NCBI GenBank assembly: GCA_033105485.1
Contig: CP136956.1
Span: forward strand, 1,054,001 to 1,118,000
DNA from: LVI-A0039 sp033105485
GTDB lineage: Bacteria; Bacillota_I; Bacilli_A; UBA3375
DNA length: 64,000 bases
Reading direction: 5' to 3'
The notes below the pieces were generated by a model that was not told the origin of the DNA, made no database searches, and was given only the letters and a program-made list of their open reading frames with translations. This document shows positions 25,778-34,177 of the stretch, one piece after another. Both the position numbers and the translations under genes were made by a program. The stretch's first letter is position 1. Each line of letters begins with the position of its first letter.

Positions 25778-25826
25778 TTACTCATAGTAGTGATATTATG
25801 CTAATATATATGTAGACAAAAAGAGG

Positions 25827-25854
25827 AGGAGCGCTTAGGCGCTCCTTTTTTATT
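25827..25854. terminator. Bidirectional terminator
   Basis: An 8-bp GC-rich stem AGGAGCGC/GCGCTCCT, 4-nt loop, T-run on the plus strand and A-rich arm for the convergent gene. Confidence 0.85.
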
Positions 25855-25868
25855 TTATATAACTTATA

Positions 25869-26342
25869 TTAAAGAATTGCAAAGATGTAGTACATAAGTA
25901 ATGCAAATGTTACTTGGTTAATAAAAGTTTGATTATCAACTTTCTTAAGCGAAATTACAAGTGCAAGTTCATGACAAATACGATCATACTTTGGATCAAC
26001 ACATGCAAGTGATACATCACCGTAGTTACGAGTGTTAACTATAAACTTTGCGACTTCATGGTCTCCATCTAAAATGACATAATACGGTCGTTTCCAAATT
26101 ACTTTATATGTAGTTCCTCTCGACTCGATGTATTTAATTGAATAGGGTCTTTTGAAGCAATATTTATTTTTACCAATATAGTATTTAGCAGGGAAGCTAC
26201 CTTTGATTTTGAAAAACTCAAAGCGATTATTTTCAAAGCGAATAGAATAAATCTGTTTGTTAGTTTCAATAATACTCTGCTCACCATTAATTTCTAATAT
26301 ATCTTTTTTAAAGATAAATCCACGTCTGAATTTTTTTACCAT
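25869..26342 (-). CDS. Protein of unknown function with hydrophobic C-terminus
   Basis: The product is 157 residues. The first two thirds look beta-rich with many basic and aromatic residues (Tyr, Phe, Lys). Two short, nearly identical beta hairpin-like stretches (KKFRRGFIFKKDIL; YVILDGDHEVAKFIV) suggest a tubby/LURP-one-like barrel, which I cannot confirm. The last 15 residues are hydrophobic. A GGGGG RBS lies before the ATG. Its function is unknown. Confidence 0.6.
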   Translation of the reverse strand: MVKKFRRGFIFKKDILEINGEQSIIETNKQIYSIRFENNRFEFFKIKGSFPAKYYIGKNKYCFKRPYSIKYIESRGTTYKVIWKRPYYVILDGDHEVAKFIVNTRNYGDVSLACVDPKYDRICHELALVISLKKVDNQTFINQVTFALLMYYIFAIL

Positions 26343-26484
26343 CGTTCCCCCTAATGCTATATATATTATATCAAAGTTAATATATGTCGATAATTATTAA
26401 TTGATAAAAGAGGGTGAATATCAATGTATTATAAATACATCTATGTATTCATAGAATTATTTATAAAGATTATAAGTAAACTAA

Positions 26485-26513
26485 TTGACATTACAAAGTT
26501 CGGTTGATATACT
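26485..26513 (+). promoter_or_regulatory. Consensus promoter of a small-peptide gene
   Basis: -35 TTGACA (26485-26490), exact 17-bp spacer, -10 TATACT (26508-26513) with TGA extension: the best promoter match in the window. Confidence 0.85.
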
Positions 26514-26543
26514 ATTTATAACGAATATAAATAAGGTGGAAAT

Positions 26544-26639
26544 ATGGAAAAGTTAAAACAAAGAAAATTAAACAATTTAAAAATATTCGTAGCTTTTTAC
26601 ATGTGCACAATCATACTAGAAGTATATGTAAATATGTAA
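26544..26639 (+). CDS. 31-residue basic membrane peptide
   Basis: The peptide starts MEKLKQRKLNNLK, strongly basic, and continues as one hydrophobic segment ending YVNM, TAA stop. Upstream is a consensus promoter (26485-26513) and an AAGGTGG ribosome site; downstream a strong terminator closes the transcript. The gene is therefore a separate, actively transcribed unit. The layout (very short basic-hydrophobic peptide) is compatible with a membrane regulator or a type I toxin; neither can be chosen from sequence. Confidence 0.6.
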   Translation: MEKLKQRKLNNLKIFVAFYMCTIILEVYVNM

Positions 26640-26669
26640 TCTATAGCAGCACTAAATATAAAATATGAC

Positions 26670-26703
26670 GACAACTACTTAGTAGTTGTCTTATTTTTTT
26701 TGT
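26670..26703 (+). terminator. Terminator of the small-peptide transcript
   Basis: A 9-bp stem GACAACTAC/GTAGTTGTC with a 3-nt loop and a long T-run. Confidence 0.9.
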
Positions 26704-26740
26704 TAAAATGCACAACTTGTAAAATTAATGTAAAATATTC

Positions 26741-26770
26741 TTGCACGCAAATGTAAAAAAAATGTATAAT
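26741..26770 (+). promoter_or_regulatory. Promoter of polyamine-type ABC operon
   Basis: -35 TTGCAC (26741-26746), 18-bp spacer, -10 TATAAT (26765-26770). Three TGTAAA repeats lie just around the -35 (about 26718, 26729 and 26752) and could bind a regulator. Confidence 0.75.
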
Positions 26771-26811
26771 ACACATGGATTAAATTTTTAAACAGTAGGG
26801 AGAGATTAGTT

Positions 26812-27591
26812 TTGAAATCAAAGAGTTTTATTATTGCTGTTGCATTTTCATGTGTAATGATAATTGTGCCGTTGATTTTTATACTAGTAGTTGGTATTGA
26901 AAAGTTACCATTATTATGGGAACGCAGCTACTTATTAAAATCACTAAAGCAAACGTTATTTATTTGTTCGCTTACTGTCATCATCACGCACTTAATTGGA
27001 ATTCCACTTGCAATATATATCGCAGGTTCGGAAAATAAGTTTCACAAGTTTTTAATATATGCAATGTTAATTAGTACGTTAGTTTCGGGTATTGTAAAAA
27101 CAGTATCATGGATTAGTTTATTATCAGATAATGGTTTAATTAATAATACATTAACTTCAGTCGGAGTAATTAGTCAACCATTAGATTTACTATACAACAA
27201 CTTTTCAATAACAGTTGGTTTTGTATATGTAATGTTACCATTAGTTACAATTAATGTTTATACTGCAGTTTCTAACATTGATAGTGACCTAATAAAAGCC
27301 GCTAAGTCATTAGGTGCCAAGTCATCAAGTGTGGTTAAACGTGTAATATTGCCTCAAGTTAAATATGAGATACTAACATCGATTACAATCGTGTTCGTAA
27401 CAACGCTTACATTATTCTCGATTCCTAAAGTATTAGGTGGTAGTGATAAGATGTTAGCAGTGTTACTTGAAAGTTCAGTTACTAGTGTAAACTATGATGA
27501 TGCTATTGTAGTTAGTTTAGTAATGATTGTAATAAGTAGTTTATTAATTTTATTAGTTGGTAGTATTCAGCGCAAAAGTAGGTGGATGTAA
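26812..27591 (+). CDS. potB: ABC transporter permease, PotB type
   Basis: This is the first membrane permease of a polyamine/Fe3+-type importer. It is 259 residues with six helices and the EAA loop KAAKSLGAKSSSVVKRVILPQV. The start is TTG at 26812, preceded by AGGGAGAG, about 40 nt from the transcription start. The final base of its stop is the first base of the next gene's ATG (TAATG). The symbol reflects PotBC similarity; the real substrate may not be spermidine or putrescine. Confidence 0.85.
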   Translation: MKSKSFIIAVAFSCVMIIVPLIFILVVGIEKLPLLWERSYLLKSLKQTLFICSLTVIITHLIGIPLAIYIAGSENKFHKFLIYAMLISTLVSGIVKTVSWISLLSDNGLINNTLTSVGVISQPLDLLYNNFSITVGFVYVMLPLVTINVYTAVSNIDSDLIKAAKSLGAKSSSVVKRVILPQVKYEILTSITIVFVTTLTLFSIPKVLGGSDKMLAVLLESSVTSVNYDDAIVVSLVMIVISSLLILLVGSIQRKSRWM

Positions 27592-28361
27592 TGAAGAGAA
27601 TATTAAAAGAATTGGGTGTTATTTTAGTTGCTATTTTTATTTTTATACCAATAATCTTAACAGTCTTAGTTGCTTTCAGTCAGAGTAATACATTTGAAGT
27701 TGATGGTTTTTCAATTCAATGGTTCGTAATGGCATTTACTTCAGAGTCATTTATGAGTGCGTTACTTACCAGTTTTGTAACTGCAATTATAGCAACAATC
27801 CTTGCATTAATAGTTGCCCTACTAGCAGCTAGTAGTGTATTTAAAAATCGTAAGCTAGTTAAATGGCAATTTTTGTTAGATAGTCCAATGCTAATTCCAA
27901 ACTTAGTATTAAGTTTTGTACTTTATCAAATATTTGTAGTACGTTTAATGGCCTCAGAAGATGTGATATTAATCTTAGCTCATACAGTTGTATTATTACC
28001 ATTTGCGTTTAGATCATTTACAGCCATCTTATTGAAAATGGATTTCAACTTATTCTTAGCAGCAAAGTCACTAGGAATGAAAGAGTCAAAAGTATTCTGG
28101 AAGGTAATTGTTCCTAATATGAAAAATGCAATAGTTGCAATCGGGTTTATTTCATTTATTAACTCGTTTAATAACTTAGCAATTTCATATTTCTTAACGA
28201 AAACAGGAAAAATGCTAGTACCAAGCTTAATGTTGTCACACTTACAATATTATTATGATCCATTAGTAGCAGCGATTTCAGTAGTTATTATCGCAATCAC
28301 AATTATTGTATTAGTATTTGTTGAGAAAGTACTTAAGTTTAACTTAATAGAAGGTAGGTAA
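27591..28361 (+). CDS. potC: ABC transporter permease, PotC type
   Basis: This is the second permease of the importer, 256 residues from the ATG at 27591 (an in-frame GTG nine bases earlier is less likely). Helices cover residues 10-30 and 60-250. The EAA loop LAAKSLGMKESKVFWKVIVPNM and the PNLVLSFVLYQ region are PotC-like. It overlaps potB by one base and the ATPase gene starts two bases after its stop. Confidence 0.88.
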   Translation: MKRILKELGVILVAIFIFIPIILTVLVAFSQSNTFEVDGFSIQWFVMAFTSESFMSALLTSFVTAIIATILALIVALLAASSVFKNRKLVKWQFLLDSPMLIPNLVLSFVLYQIFVVRLMASEDVILILAHTVVLLPFAFRSFTAILLKMDFNLFLAAKSLGMKESKVFWKVIVPNMKNAIVAIGFISFINSFNNLAISYFLTKTGKMLVPSLMLSHLQYYYDPLVAAISVVIIAITIIVLVFVEKVLKFNLIEGR

Positions 28362-28362
28362 A

Positions 28363-29316
28363 ATGAAGGGTTTATTATTAGAAAATATTAACTTATCATA
28401 TGATGGGAAGAATAATATATTAGAGCAGTATTCGCTTGAGATTAAACCAGGAGAATTATTGGGACTATTAGGACCTAGTGGTTGTGGGAAATCAACAACA
28501 CTATCATTAGTTGCTGGGTTTATTACTCCTGATAGTGGAACAATTGAATTAGAAGGTCAAGACATTTCAAATGTTAAGCCAGAAGATAGATTTATGGGGG
28601 TAGTGTTCCAGAGTTATGCATTATTTCCGCACCTAACTATTTTCGATAATATCAGTTTTGGTTTAAAAGAACGTAAAATTGATAATGTAAATCAAAGAAC
28701 AGAAGAGATTCTTAAGCGTGTTGGTTTATATGAACATAAAGATAAGTATCCAAAAGCACTTAGTGGTGGACAACAACAACGTATTGCACTAGCACGTGCG
28801 GTTGTTATGAATCCGGATGTCTTACTTTTAGATGAGCCATTAAGTAACCTTGATGTTAAGCTTCGTTTAGAAATGCGAGAGCTAATTCGTGAGATTCAAC
28901 AAGAATATAAAATTACGTGTTTATTTGTAACTCACGACCAGGAAGAGTGTTTTGCAATATCTGACCGCGTTGCAGTTATGAACAAAGGTAAGATTGTCCA
29001 AATTGATAAACCAGATGTAATCTTTAATCGTCCAGTAGACAGTTTTGTTGCTGATTTTGTTGGTATTGAAAATATCTTTGATGGAAGCGTAATTGGTCAA
29101 GATGGATTAGTAGGTATTCGTTCAAAAGACATTTCATTTGCAGACGAAGGGTTAAGTGGAGAGATTACGAGTAAACTATATAGCTCTGGTCGACACTTAT
29201 ACCGTGTTCAAGCAAACGGGATAGAATTTAAAGTTTTAAGTTATAAAGATTATGGCTTAGGAAGTAATGTTAGTATTAGTTTTAAACAAGAAAAAGTAGT
29301 TAAATTGGAGAGATAA
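28363..29316 (+). CDS. potA: ABC transporter ATP-binding protein, PotA type
   Basis: This is the ATPase of the importer: Walker A GPSGCGKSTTLSLVAG, Q-loop VFQSYALFPHLT, signature LSGGQQQRIALARA, Walker B VLLLDEPLSNLD, H-loop VTHDQEECFAISDRVAVM. A TOBE-type domain follows (about residues 235-317), shorter than in PotA of E. coli (378 residues). It overlaps the lipoprotein gene by one base. Confidence 0.92.
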   Translation: MKGLLLENINLSYDGKNNILEQYSLEIKPGELLGLLGPSGCGKSTTLSLVAGFITPDSGTIELEGQDISNVKPEDRFMGVVFQSYALFPHLTIFDNISFGLKERKIDNVNQRTEEILKRVGLYEHKDKYPKALSGGQQQRIALARAVVMNPDVLLLDEPLSNLDVKLRLEMRELIREIQQEYKITCLFVTHDQEECFAISDRVAVMNKGKIVQIDKPDVIFNRPVDSFVADFVGIENIFDGSVIGQDGLVGIRSKDISFADEGLSGEITSKLYSSGRHLYRVQANGIEFKVLSYKDYGLGSNVSISFKQEKVVKLER

Positions 29317-30341
29317 TGAAAAAACTTATTAGTTTATTAGCATCATTTGTTTTAGTATTAGCAGGATGTGGATCATCAAGTGATGATAACACTTTAGTAA
29401 TTTCAACTTGGGATTTCAATGTTGATTTAATGGAAGAAACTTGGATTCAACCATTTGAAGAAGAAACAGGAATTGACGTAGTTTTAGATACTGGTTCAAC
29501 AGGTGAGCGTTATTCTAAAGTAGAATCAAACCCTAACCACGGAGTAGATATTATGTTTACTTCTCAGTACTATGAAAGTAAAGGACAAGAAGCAGGACTT
29601 TGGGCTGACTTTGATAGTTCTAAATTAGAAAACTATGATAAATTATATACTAATGCACAAGCTCCAAATGGAGAAGCAGGTGGACCAGCTTATACTTATA
29701 ACCGTTTAGCAATTGTATATAATGCTGATAGTGTTGATGGAGAGTTAAGCTCATGGGCTGACATTGTAAACAATGATAGTATTGAAAAGATTACAATTCC
29801 AAATATTACAGATACACATGGACCATCATTATTATATGCAATCGCTGATACATTAGGTGTTGATTTATTTACGCCTGAGGGTGAAGATGCAGTATTCGCT
29901 GAACTTGAAGATTTAAAATCAATTGTTACAAAACCATATACTTCATCAACTGATGTTATTAACATGATGCAATCAGGTGAAGCGCAAGTAGCATTAGTAC
30001 CAGAGTATTACTTTGACTCAATCAAAGAAGTAGTTCCTGGAGCAACTTGGGTAGACCCAACAGAAGGTGCAGTATTAAACTTCAATACAATTGATATTAC
30101 AGCAGCAAGTGAGAAACAAGATATGGCTTACCAATTTATTGACTATATGTTATCAACAGAAGTTCAAGCAAATGTAGCAGCAGCTCACTTAGACCCACCG
30201 GTAAATAGTGAAGTACAATTAGACACTTACATTGATGGAATTCCATTTGAATCAGTAGATAGTTTTGATAGTATTGACTATACACAAGTAATTGAACACA
30301 TGGATGATTGGCAAGTACGTTACAACGAAATTTACGCATAG
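29316..30341 (+). CDS. potD: ABC transporter substrate-binding lipoprotein, PotD type
   Basis: This is the extracellular capture protein of the importer. The lipoprotein signal ends LAGC (Cys18). The mature part belongs to the PotD/iron-type cluster of periplasmic proteins: TWDFNVDLMEETWIQPFEEETGIDV at the start, a central NITDTHGPSLL and QSGEAQVALVPEYYFDS. It is 341 residues. The acidic Trp/Asp/Glu set that binds polyamines cannot be confirmed by eye. The deaminase gene begins 9 nt after its stop, so the imported compound is likely that enzyme's substrate or product. Confidence 0.85.
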   Translation: MKKLISLLASFVLVLAGCGSSSDDNTLVISTWDFNVDLMEETWIQPFEEETGIDVVLDTGSTGERYSKVESNPNHGVDIMFTSQYYESKGQEAGLWADFDSSKLENYDKLYTNAQAPNGEAGGPAYTYNRLAIVYNADSVDGELSSWADIVNNDSIEKITIPNITDTHGPSLLYAIADTLGVDLFTPEGEDAVFAELEDLKSIVTKPYTSSTDVINMMQSGEAQVALVPEYYFDSIKEVVPGATWVDPTEGAVLNFNTIDITAASEKQDMAYQFIDYMLSTEVQANVAAAHLDPPVNSEVQLDTYIDGIPFESVDSFDSIDYTQVIEHMDDWQVRYNEIYA

Positions 30342-30349
30342 GAGAAAAG

Positions 30350-31627
30350 ATGATTTTAAAAAATGCAACTATTTTAACAGTTGATAACCAAAATACGATC
30401 TTAGTTAATTCTGATATCAAAATTGAAGATAATAAGATTGTTGAAATCGGTAAAGATTTATCTGGAACAGAAACAATCGACTGTAGTGGTAAAGTAATTA
30501 TGCCTGGTTTCGTAAACTGTCATGCCCACATGCCAATGACAATCTTTCGTTCACTAGCTGAAGAGGATAATGATCGCTTAAAGAAATATGTGTTTCCAAT
30601 TGAAGGTAAATTCATTACACCAGAAAATGTACAAATCGCAACTGACTTTAGTTTACTTGAAACAATAGCAAGTGGACAAACGACAATTGCTGATATGTAT
30701 TACTATGACAAAGAGATTGCTGATTGTTTTAAAGCGGCTAATGTAAGAATGGTAGCTTGTGAAACGATTATTGATGAAGGTGGAGAAACATTTAATACTG
30801 AGTTAGGACGCTTAGAGCACTTTGAAAAACTAGATCAAGAGTATAATGGGGATGATTTAATAAATGTTTGTATTGCCCCACATGCTCCCTATACAAATAG
30901 TTTAGAAATGCTAAAGCGTTGTAAACAAATTAGTGATGAGCGAAACATTCCATTAATGATTCACGTTAGCGAAATGAAATTTGAAGAGGGTGAGTACAAA
31001 GGTTCACCATCAGTTATTCAATACTTAGAAAAGCATCAGTTATTAGATAGTAAAACTATCCTAGTACATACTCTATACTTAGAAGATGAAGATTATGCAA
31101 TTATTGCTAAGCACGGCTCTAAAGTTGCCCATTGTCCTGTATCCAATGCTAAAGGTGGTCGTACGACGCTAAACCTTAAAGCAATGCAAGAGAATAGCAT
31201 TACTGTAGGGTTCGGAACAGATGGTGCAATGAGTGGTAACCGCATGGATTTTCATAGTACCCTTTACTTTGCGAGTAAAATGCATAAGCATACTAATCTA
31301 GACCGTGGCTTTCTGAAGAACTATGAAGTTATTAGAATGGCAACAATCGATAGTGCTAAAGTACTTGGCTTAGATAGCCAAATTGGTTCAATTGAAGTGG
31401 GTAAACAAGCTGACTTAATTGTAATTGATACAAACATGCCAAACATGATGCCTGTTTATGATGTTGAATCTGCGATTGTAAATACACTAGATACAACAAA
31501 TATAAAGATGACGATTGTAAATGGTAAAGTTATTTATCAAGATGGTAATTATTTAACTCTTGATAAAGATGATGTATTAACTAAATTTACAAACTTAACT
31601 AAAGAGATAGTAGATTTTATCAAATAA
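30350..31627 (+). CDS. Amidohydrolase, aminopurine/methylthioadenosine deaminase-like
   Basis: This is a metal-dependent deaminase of the AtzA/TrzN/SsnA-MtaD group, 425 residues from the ATG at 30350, which follows GGAGAAA. The metal ligands are NCHAHMPMT (HxH), APHAPYT, MIHVSEM and FGTDGAMSG (Asp). The C-terminal composite sheet ends in VNGKVIYQDGNYL. Likely reactions are deamination of 5'-methylthioadenosine, S-adenosylhomocysteine, guanine or a related base; the family is too broad to choose. Being last in the importer operon suggests it handles the imported compound. Confidence 0.85.
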   Translation: MILKNATILTVDNQNTILVNSDIKIEDNKIVEIGKDLSGTETIDCSGKVIMPGFVNCHAHMPMTIFRSLAEEDNDRLKKYVFPIEGKFITPENVQIATDFSLLETIASGQTTIADMYYYDKEIADCFKAANVRMVACETIIDEGGETFNTELGRLEHFEKLDQEYNGDDLINVCIAPHAPYTNSLEMLKRCKQISDERNIPLMIHVSEMKFEEGEYKGSPSVIQYLEKHQLLDSKTILVHTLYLEDEDYAIIAKHGSKVAHCPVSNAKGGRTTLNLKAMQENSITVGFGTDGAMSGNRMDFHSTLYFASKMHKHTNLDRGFLKNYEVIRMATIDSAKVLGLDSQIGSIEVGKQADLIVIDTNMPNMMPVYDVESAIVNTLDTTNIKMTIVNGKVIYQDGNYLTLDKDDVLTKFTNLTKEIVDFIK

Positions 31628-31631
31628 TAGA

Positions 31632-31656
31632 AAAGACTCCTATATTAGGAGTCTTT
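31632..31656. terminator. Bidirectional terminator
   Basis: A perfect 10-bp stem AAAGACTCCT/AGGAGTCTTT with ATATT loop, between convergent genes. Confidence 0.85.
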
Positions 31657-32854
31657 AGTTTTGTATAGTCATATCTAATGTATTAAACCACACATCATTA
31701 ATTGATATTATGTTTGGTTTTACACTTCGATTTATTGTTAAGTAATTATTATCTTCTAACTGAGCTAATTTCTTATTTAAAGTCGGCATGCTTAGATCAA
31801 GTTCCTTGCAAAGTTGATTCTTACTTAAATTTTCATTTACAAGCGAAGCTTGATAGATAATTGATAAACATGTTTTGTTAGTGTCATCTAGTTTAGTACT
31901 GTTTAGATGTGAATTAAATATATCAATAAGCATGTTGTTACGTTTAATGTGAGTTAATGTCGTCCTAACAGCCTCTTCAATAAACTCTAAAAACTTATAA
32001 ACAAATGAAGTGATATCGCCAACATTAAATTGACTATTAGTTTCATCAAACATTTTATAGTATATGGATTGATTATTAGCAATTACATCCGATATTGCTA
32101 AACTTGCAATGTCAAGCTCTGGATGAAGTTTAGATGCTGTAATAAGTCTAACCATACGTCCATTACCATCGTAGAAGGGGTGGATGTATCCAAAGAAATA
32201 GTGAAAGGCAGCAACTTTGATATAGATATTTTCGATATTATTATTTAAATAGCTAAGTAAGGTATCAACAGCAGAGATTATATTATCTTCCCCATTAATC
32301 CCACTGTGAATAACTTTATTTTTTGCTGTAACTACATCAACCCCATCTTTTCGAAATAAGCTTCCCGTCTCATCCAAGTCTTTTTTTGAAATATAATCTT
32401 GTAAAAAACTATAGTATAGGTTACTTATATCTTCCGGACTATCAAGTGTAATGTTGTCTTCAAAAATTTGCATATAATGTTTTACTATTTGCTGCTCTCG
32501 TCGTTTCTTTTTATCAGATACACCTGCTATTAACTCACGAACTGACTGACGATTGGTGTGAATATTTTCAATGCTATTTGTTTGTTCAATTTCATCTTCT
32601 AGTAGTTTGGTAATTGTCAATCGCTTTAGTACAAGTGGAGTGTGGTCTAAGACGCGCTTAAGTTCTCCTTGTAATTCTGTAAGTGAAATTACTTTGTAAA
32701 GTGGTGAAGGGATCTTTTGAATAATAAATTGTTTATTATTCAAAATAATTACCTTTTCCCCATCTTGGATGAAATTAGTTTGAAGCTCTTTTAAGAAACT
32801 ATCACTTCGTCCAGAGTGGTTGTACTGGCTAACAATTGATTCAATTTTATGCAT
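31655..32854 (-). CDS. Fic-domain protein with intact active site and C-terminal winged helix
   Basis: Fic proteins transfer AMP (or other phosphate-containing groups) onto target proteins. The catalytic motif is complete: HPFYDGNGRMVRL near residue 215. An autoinhibitory motif TNSIEN (S/T-xxx-E-G/N) lies near residue 95. N-terminal residues 1-90 form a helical extension. The C-terminal domain (about 300-395) looks like a winged helix: NLSKNQLCKELDLSMPTLNKKL. The product is 399 residues. A dead paralogue lies at 41591-42769 with the same domain plan. Targets are unknown. Confidence 0.87.
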   Translation of the reverse strand: MHKIESIVSQYNHSGRSDSFLKELQTNFIQDGEKVIILNNKQFIIQKIPSPLYKVISLTELQGELKRVLDHTPLVLKRLTITKLLEDEIEQTNSIENIHTNRQSVRELIAGVSDKKKRREQQIVKHYMQIFEDNITLDSPEDISNLYYSFLQDYISKKDLDETGSLFRKDGVDVVTAKNKVIHSGINGEDNIISAVDTLLSYLNNNIENIYIKVAAFHYFFGYIHPFYDGNGRMVRLITASKLHPELDIASLAISDVIANNQSIYYKMFDETNSQFNVGDITSFVYKFLEFIEEAVRTTLTHIKRNNMLIDIFNSHLNSTKLDDTNKTCLSIIYQASLVNENLSKNQLCKELDLSMPTLNKKLAQLEDNNYLTINRSVKPNIISINDVWFNTLDMTIQN

Positions 32855-32932
32855 GAAACCTCCTAGGATATAAAAAGAATATACTCAATTTTATCATATA
32901 TCCCTAAAAAGTAGTAAACATTGTAAAAAAAA

Positions 32933-33034
32933 CGACATTTCTTTATAATGTTCGTCTATTTTCTTAAAAGATTATAAAAAAAGCGACATTTCTTTACAAT
33001 GTTTGTCAGTTTTATTAAAAGATTATAAATATAT
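32933..33034. repeat. Two tandem copies of a 51-bp AT-rich repeat
   Basis: Copy 1 starts at 32933 and copy 2 at 32984; both begin CGACATTTCTTTA and end AAAGATTATAAA, with about 85 percent identity by eye. The unit contains a small inverted element around ACATTGTAA upstream of copy 1. It lies in the 406-bp space between the minus-strand Fic gene and the nucleoside operon; no gene is seen in that space. Confidence 0.7.
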
Positions 33035-33161
33035 CGTATATTATTTCCGATACAGTAATGTAACAGTAGAAACTAAACATTAGTTAATATTACACTTTTG
33101 TTTTTTACAAAAAATTTACAATTCAACTGCTATAAGTGATATTATATTTATTGGAAAAGTA

Positions 33162-33173
33162 GTAACACGTTAC
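33162..33173. promoter_or_regulatory. LacI-type operator 1 (GTAACACGTTAC)
   Basis: A 12-bp near-palindrome located just upstream of the -35 of the nucleoside operon. It matches the perfect palindrome at 33231-33242 in 11 of 12 bases. Two sites 69 bp apart suit DNA looping by a LacI-type dimer-of-dimers. Confidence 0.7.
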
Positions 33174-33180
33174 AAAAGAC

Positions 33181-33209
33181 TTGTAATCATTTTCTTTTTA
33201 TGTTATTAT
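33181..33209 (+). promoter_or_regulatory. Promoter of the nucleoside salvage operon
   Basis: -35 TTGTAA (33181-33186), 17-bp spacer, -10 TATTAT (33204-33209). Transcription would start near 33216, just before operator 2. Confidence 0.65.
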
Positions 33210-33230
33210 TGGTTTATGTAAAACAAAACT

Positions 33231-33242
33231 GTAACATGTTAC
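33231..33242. promoter_or_regulatory. LacI-type operator 2 (GTAACATGTTAC)
   Basis: A perfect 12-bp palindrome centred about 20 bp after the predicted transcription start, typical of a repressor site of the LacI/GalR family. Confidence 0.75.
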
Positions 33243-33260
33243 ATGAAATGTGGTGAGTAG

Positions 33261-34175
33261 ATGAATAAAGTAATTATTGATACCGATTTAGGTACAGATA
33301 TTGATGACGCAATGGCAATTAGTCTTGCAATGAAAAGCCCAGAGATTGAAGTGGTTGGAGTAACAACAGTCTATGGAGATAGTAAATACCGAGCACAACT
33401 TGCAGCAAGGTTAATTGAACTAGGTGGCTGTGAATATGATGTATATGCTGGAATAGATAAACCGTTATTAGGGAAACGTAGTATATTCATGGCTGGTAAC
33501 GAAGGTGAAGGTGCTCAAGAGGATTTGGACTATCAATTTAAGGATACGCATGCAGTTGACTTTCTAATTGAGCAGGTAATGACAAATCCAGGTGAAATTA
33601 CAATCGTTGCAATTGGTCCTTTAACTAATATAGCAGTTGCGATGATTAAAGAACCATATTTTGCAGCTAATATTAAAGAGTTAGTAATTATGGGTGGTTC
33701 AGTTAGATTAGGACCAAACAGTTTAAATCCAATGGTATGGGCAGAAGAACACAATATTGTATGTGATCCCGAGTCAGCTGAAATTGTATTTAGCTCAGGA
33801 GCAAATATATACATGGTCGGTCTTGATGTGACAATGATGTTAAATATTGGAGATGTGGAGTATAAGTTATTAAAGGAATCAGAATCACCAGTTAATAATT
33901 TATTAGGTGATATGTTAGCAGATTGGATGGTCTTTGTAAAAGAGATGTTCGGTGATGACAAAACGTATATGCATGATCCATTAGCATTAGCGTGTAGTTT
34001 TGATAAGTCATTTGTAACATTTGAACCAATGGATATTGAAGTTAGATATACAGACAAAGAGCGAACTGGACAAACAATTGGAAGATTAAATCCAGATTCA
34101 AATATTAAAGTAGCACTTGAAGTTGAAAATACAAGGTTTATTGACTTCTTATTTAAAAGATTATTAGGAGAGTAA
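33261..34175 (+). CDS. Ribonucleoside hydrolase (IunH family)
   Basis: The enzyme splits ribonucleosides to base and ribose. The Ca-binding N-terminus IDTDLGTDIDDAMAI (DxDxxxDD) is the family signature. Other conserved parts are GVTTVYGD, TIVAIGPLTNIAVA, IMGGSVRLGP and the late MHDPLALACSF (the conserved catalytic-site MHDP). It is 304 residues, the usual length. It is the first gene of an operon with an ECF transporter and a ribokinase, so it fits nucleoside salvage. A weak GGTGAG ribosome site precedes the ATG. Confidence 0.92.
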   Translation: MNKVIIDTDLGTDIDDAMAISLAMKSPEIEVVGVTTVYGDSKYRAQLAARLIELGGCEYDVYAGIDKPLLGKRSIFMAGNEGEGAQEDLDYQFKDTHAVDFLIEQVMTNPGEITIVAIGPLTNIAVAMIKEPYFAANIKELVIMGGSVRLGPNSLNPMVWAEEHNIVCDPESAEIVFSSGANIYMVGLDVTMMLNIGDVEYKLLKESESPVNNLLGDMLADWMVFVKEMFGDDKTYMHDPLALACSFDKSFVTFEPMDIEVRYTDKERTGQTIGRLNPDSNIKVALEVENTRFIDFLFKRLLGE

Positions 34176-34177
34176 AG

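Noticed and set aside
32933..33034. Two direct repeats considered as a CRISPR remnant
   Set aside because: The copies abut without spacers and are only about 85 percent alike; no cas genes nearby.
33533..34057. 174-codon antisense frame in the nucleoside hydrolase gene
   Set aside because: Overlaps a gene with complete catalytic motifs; lacks a start context.
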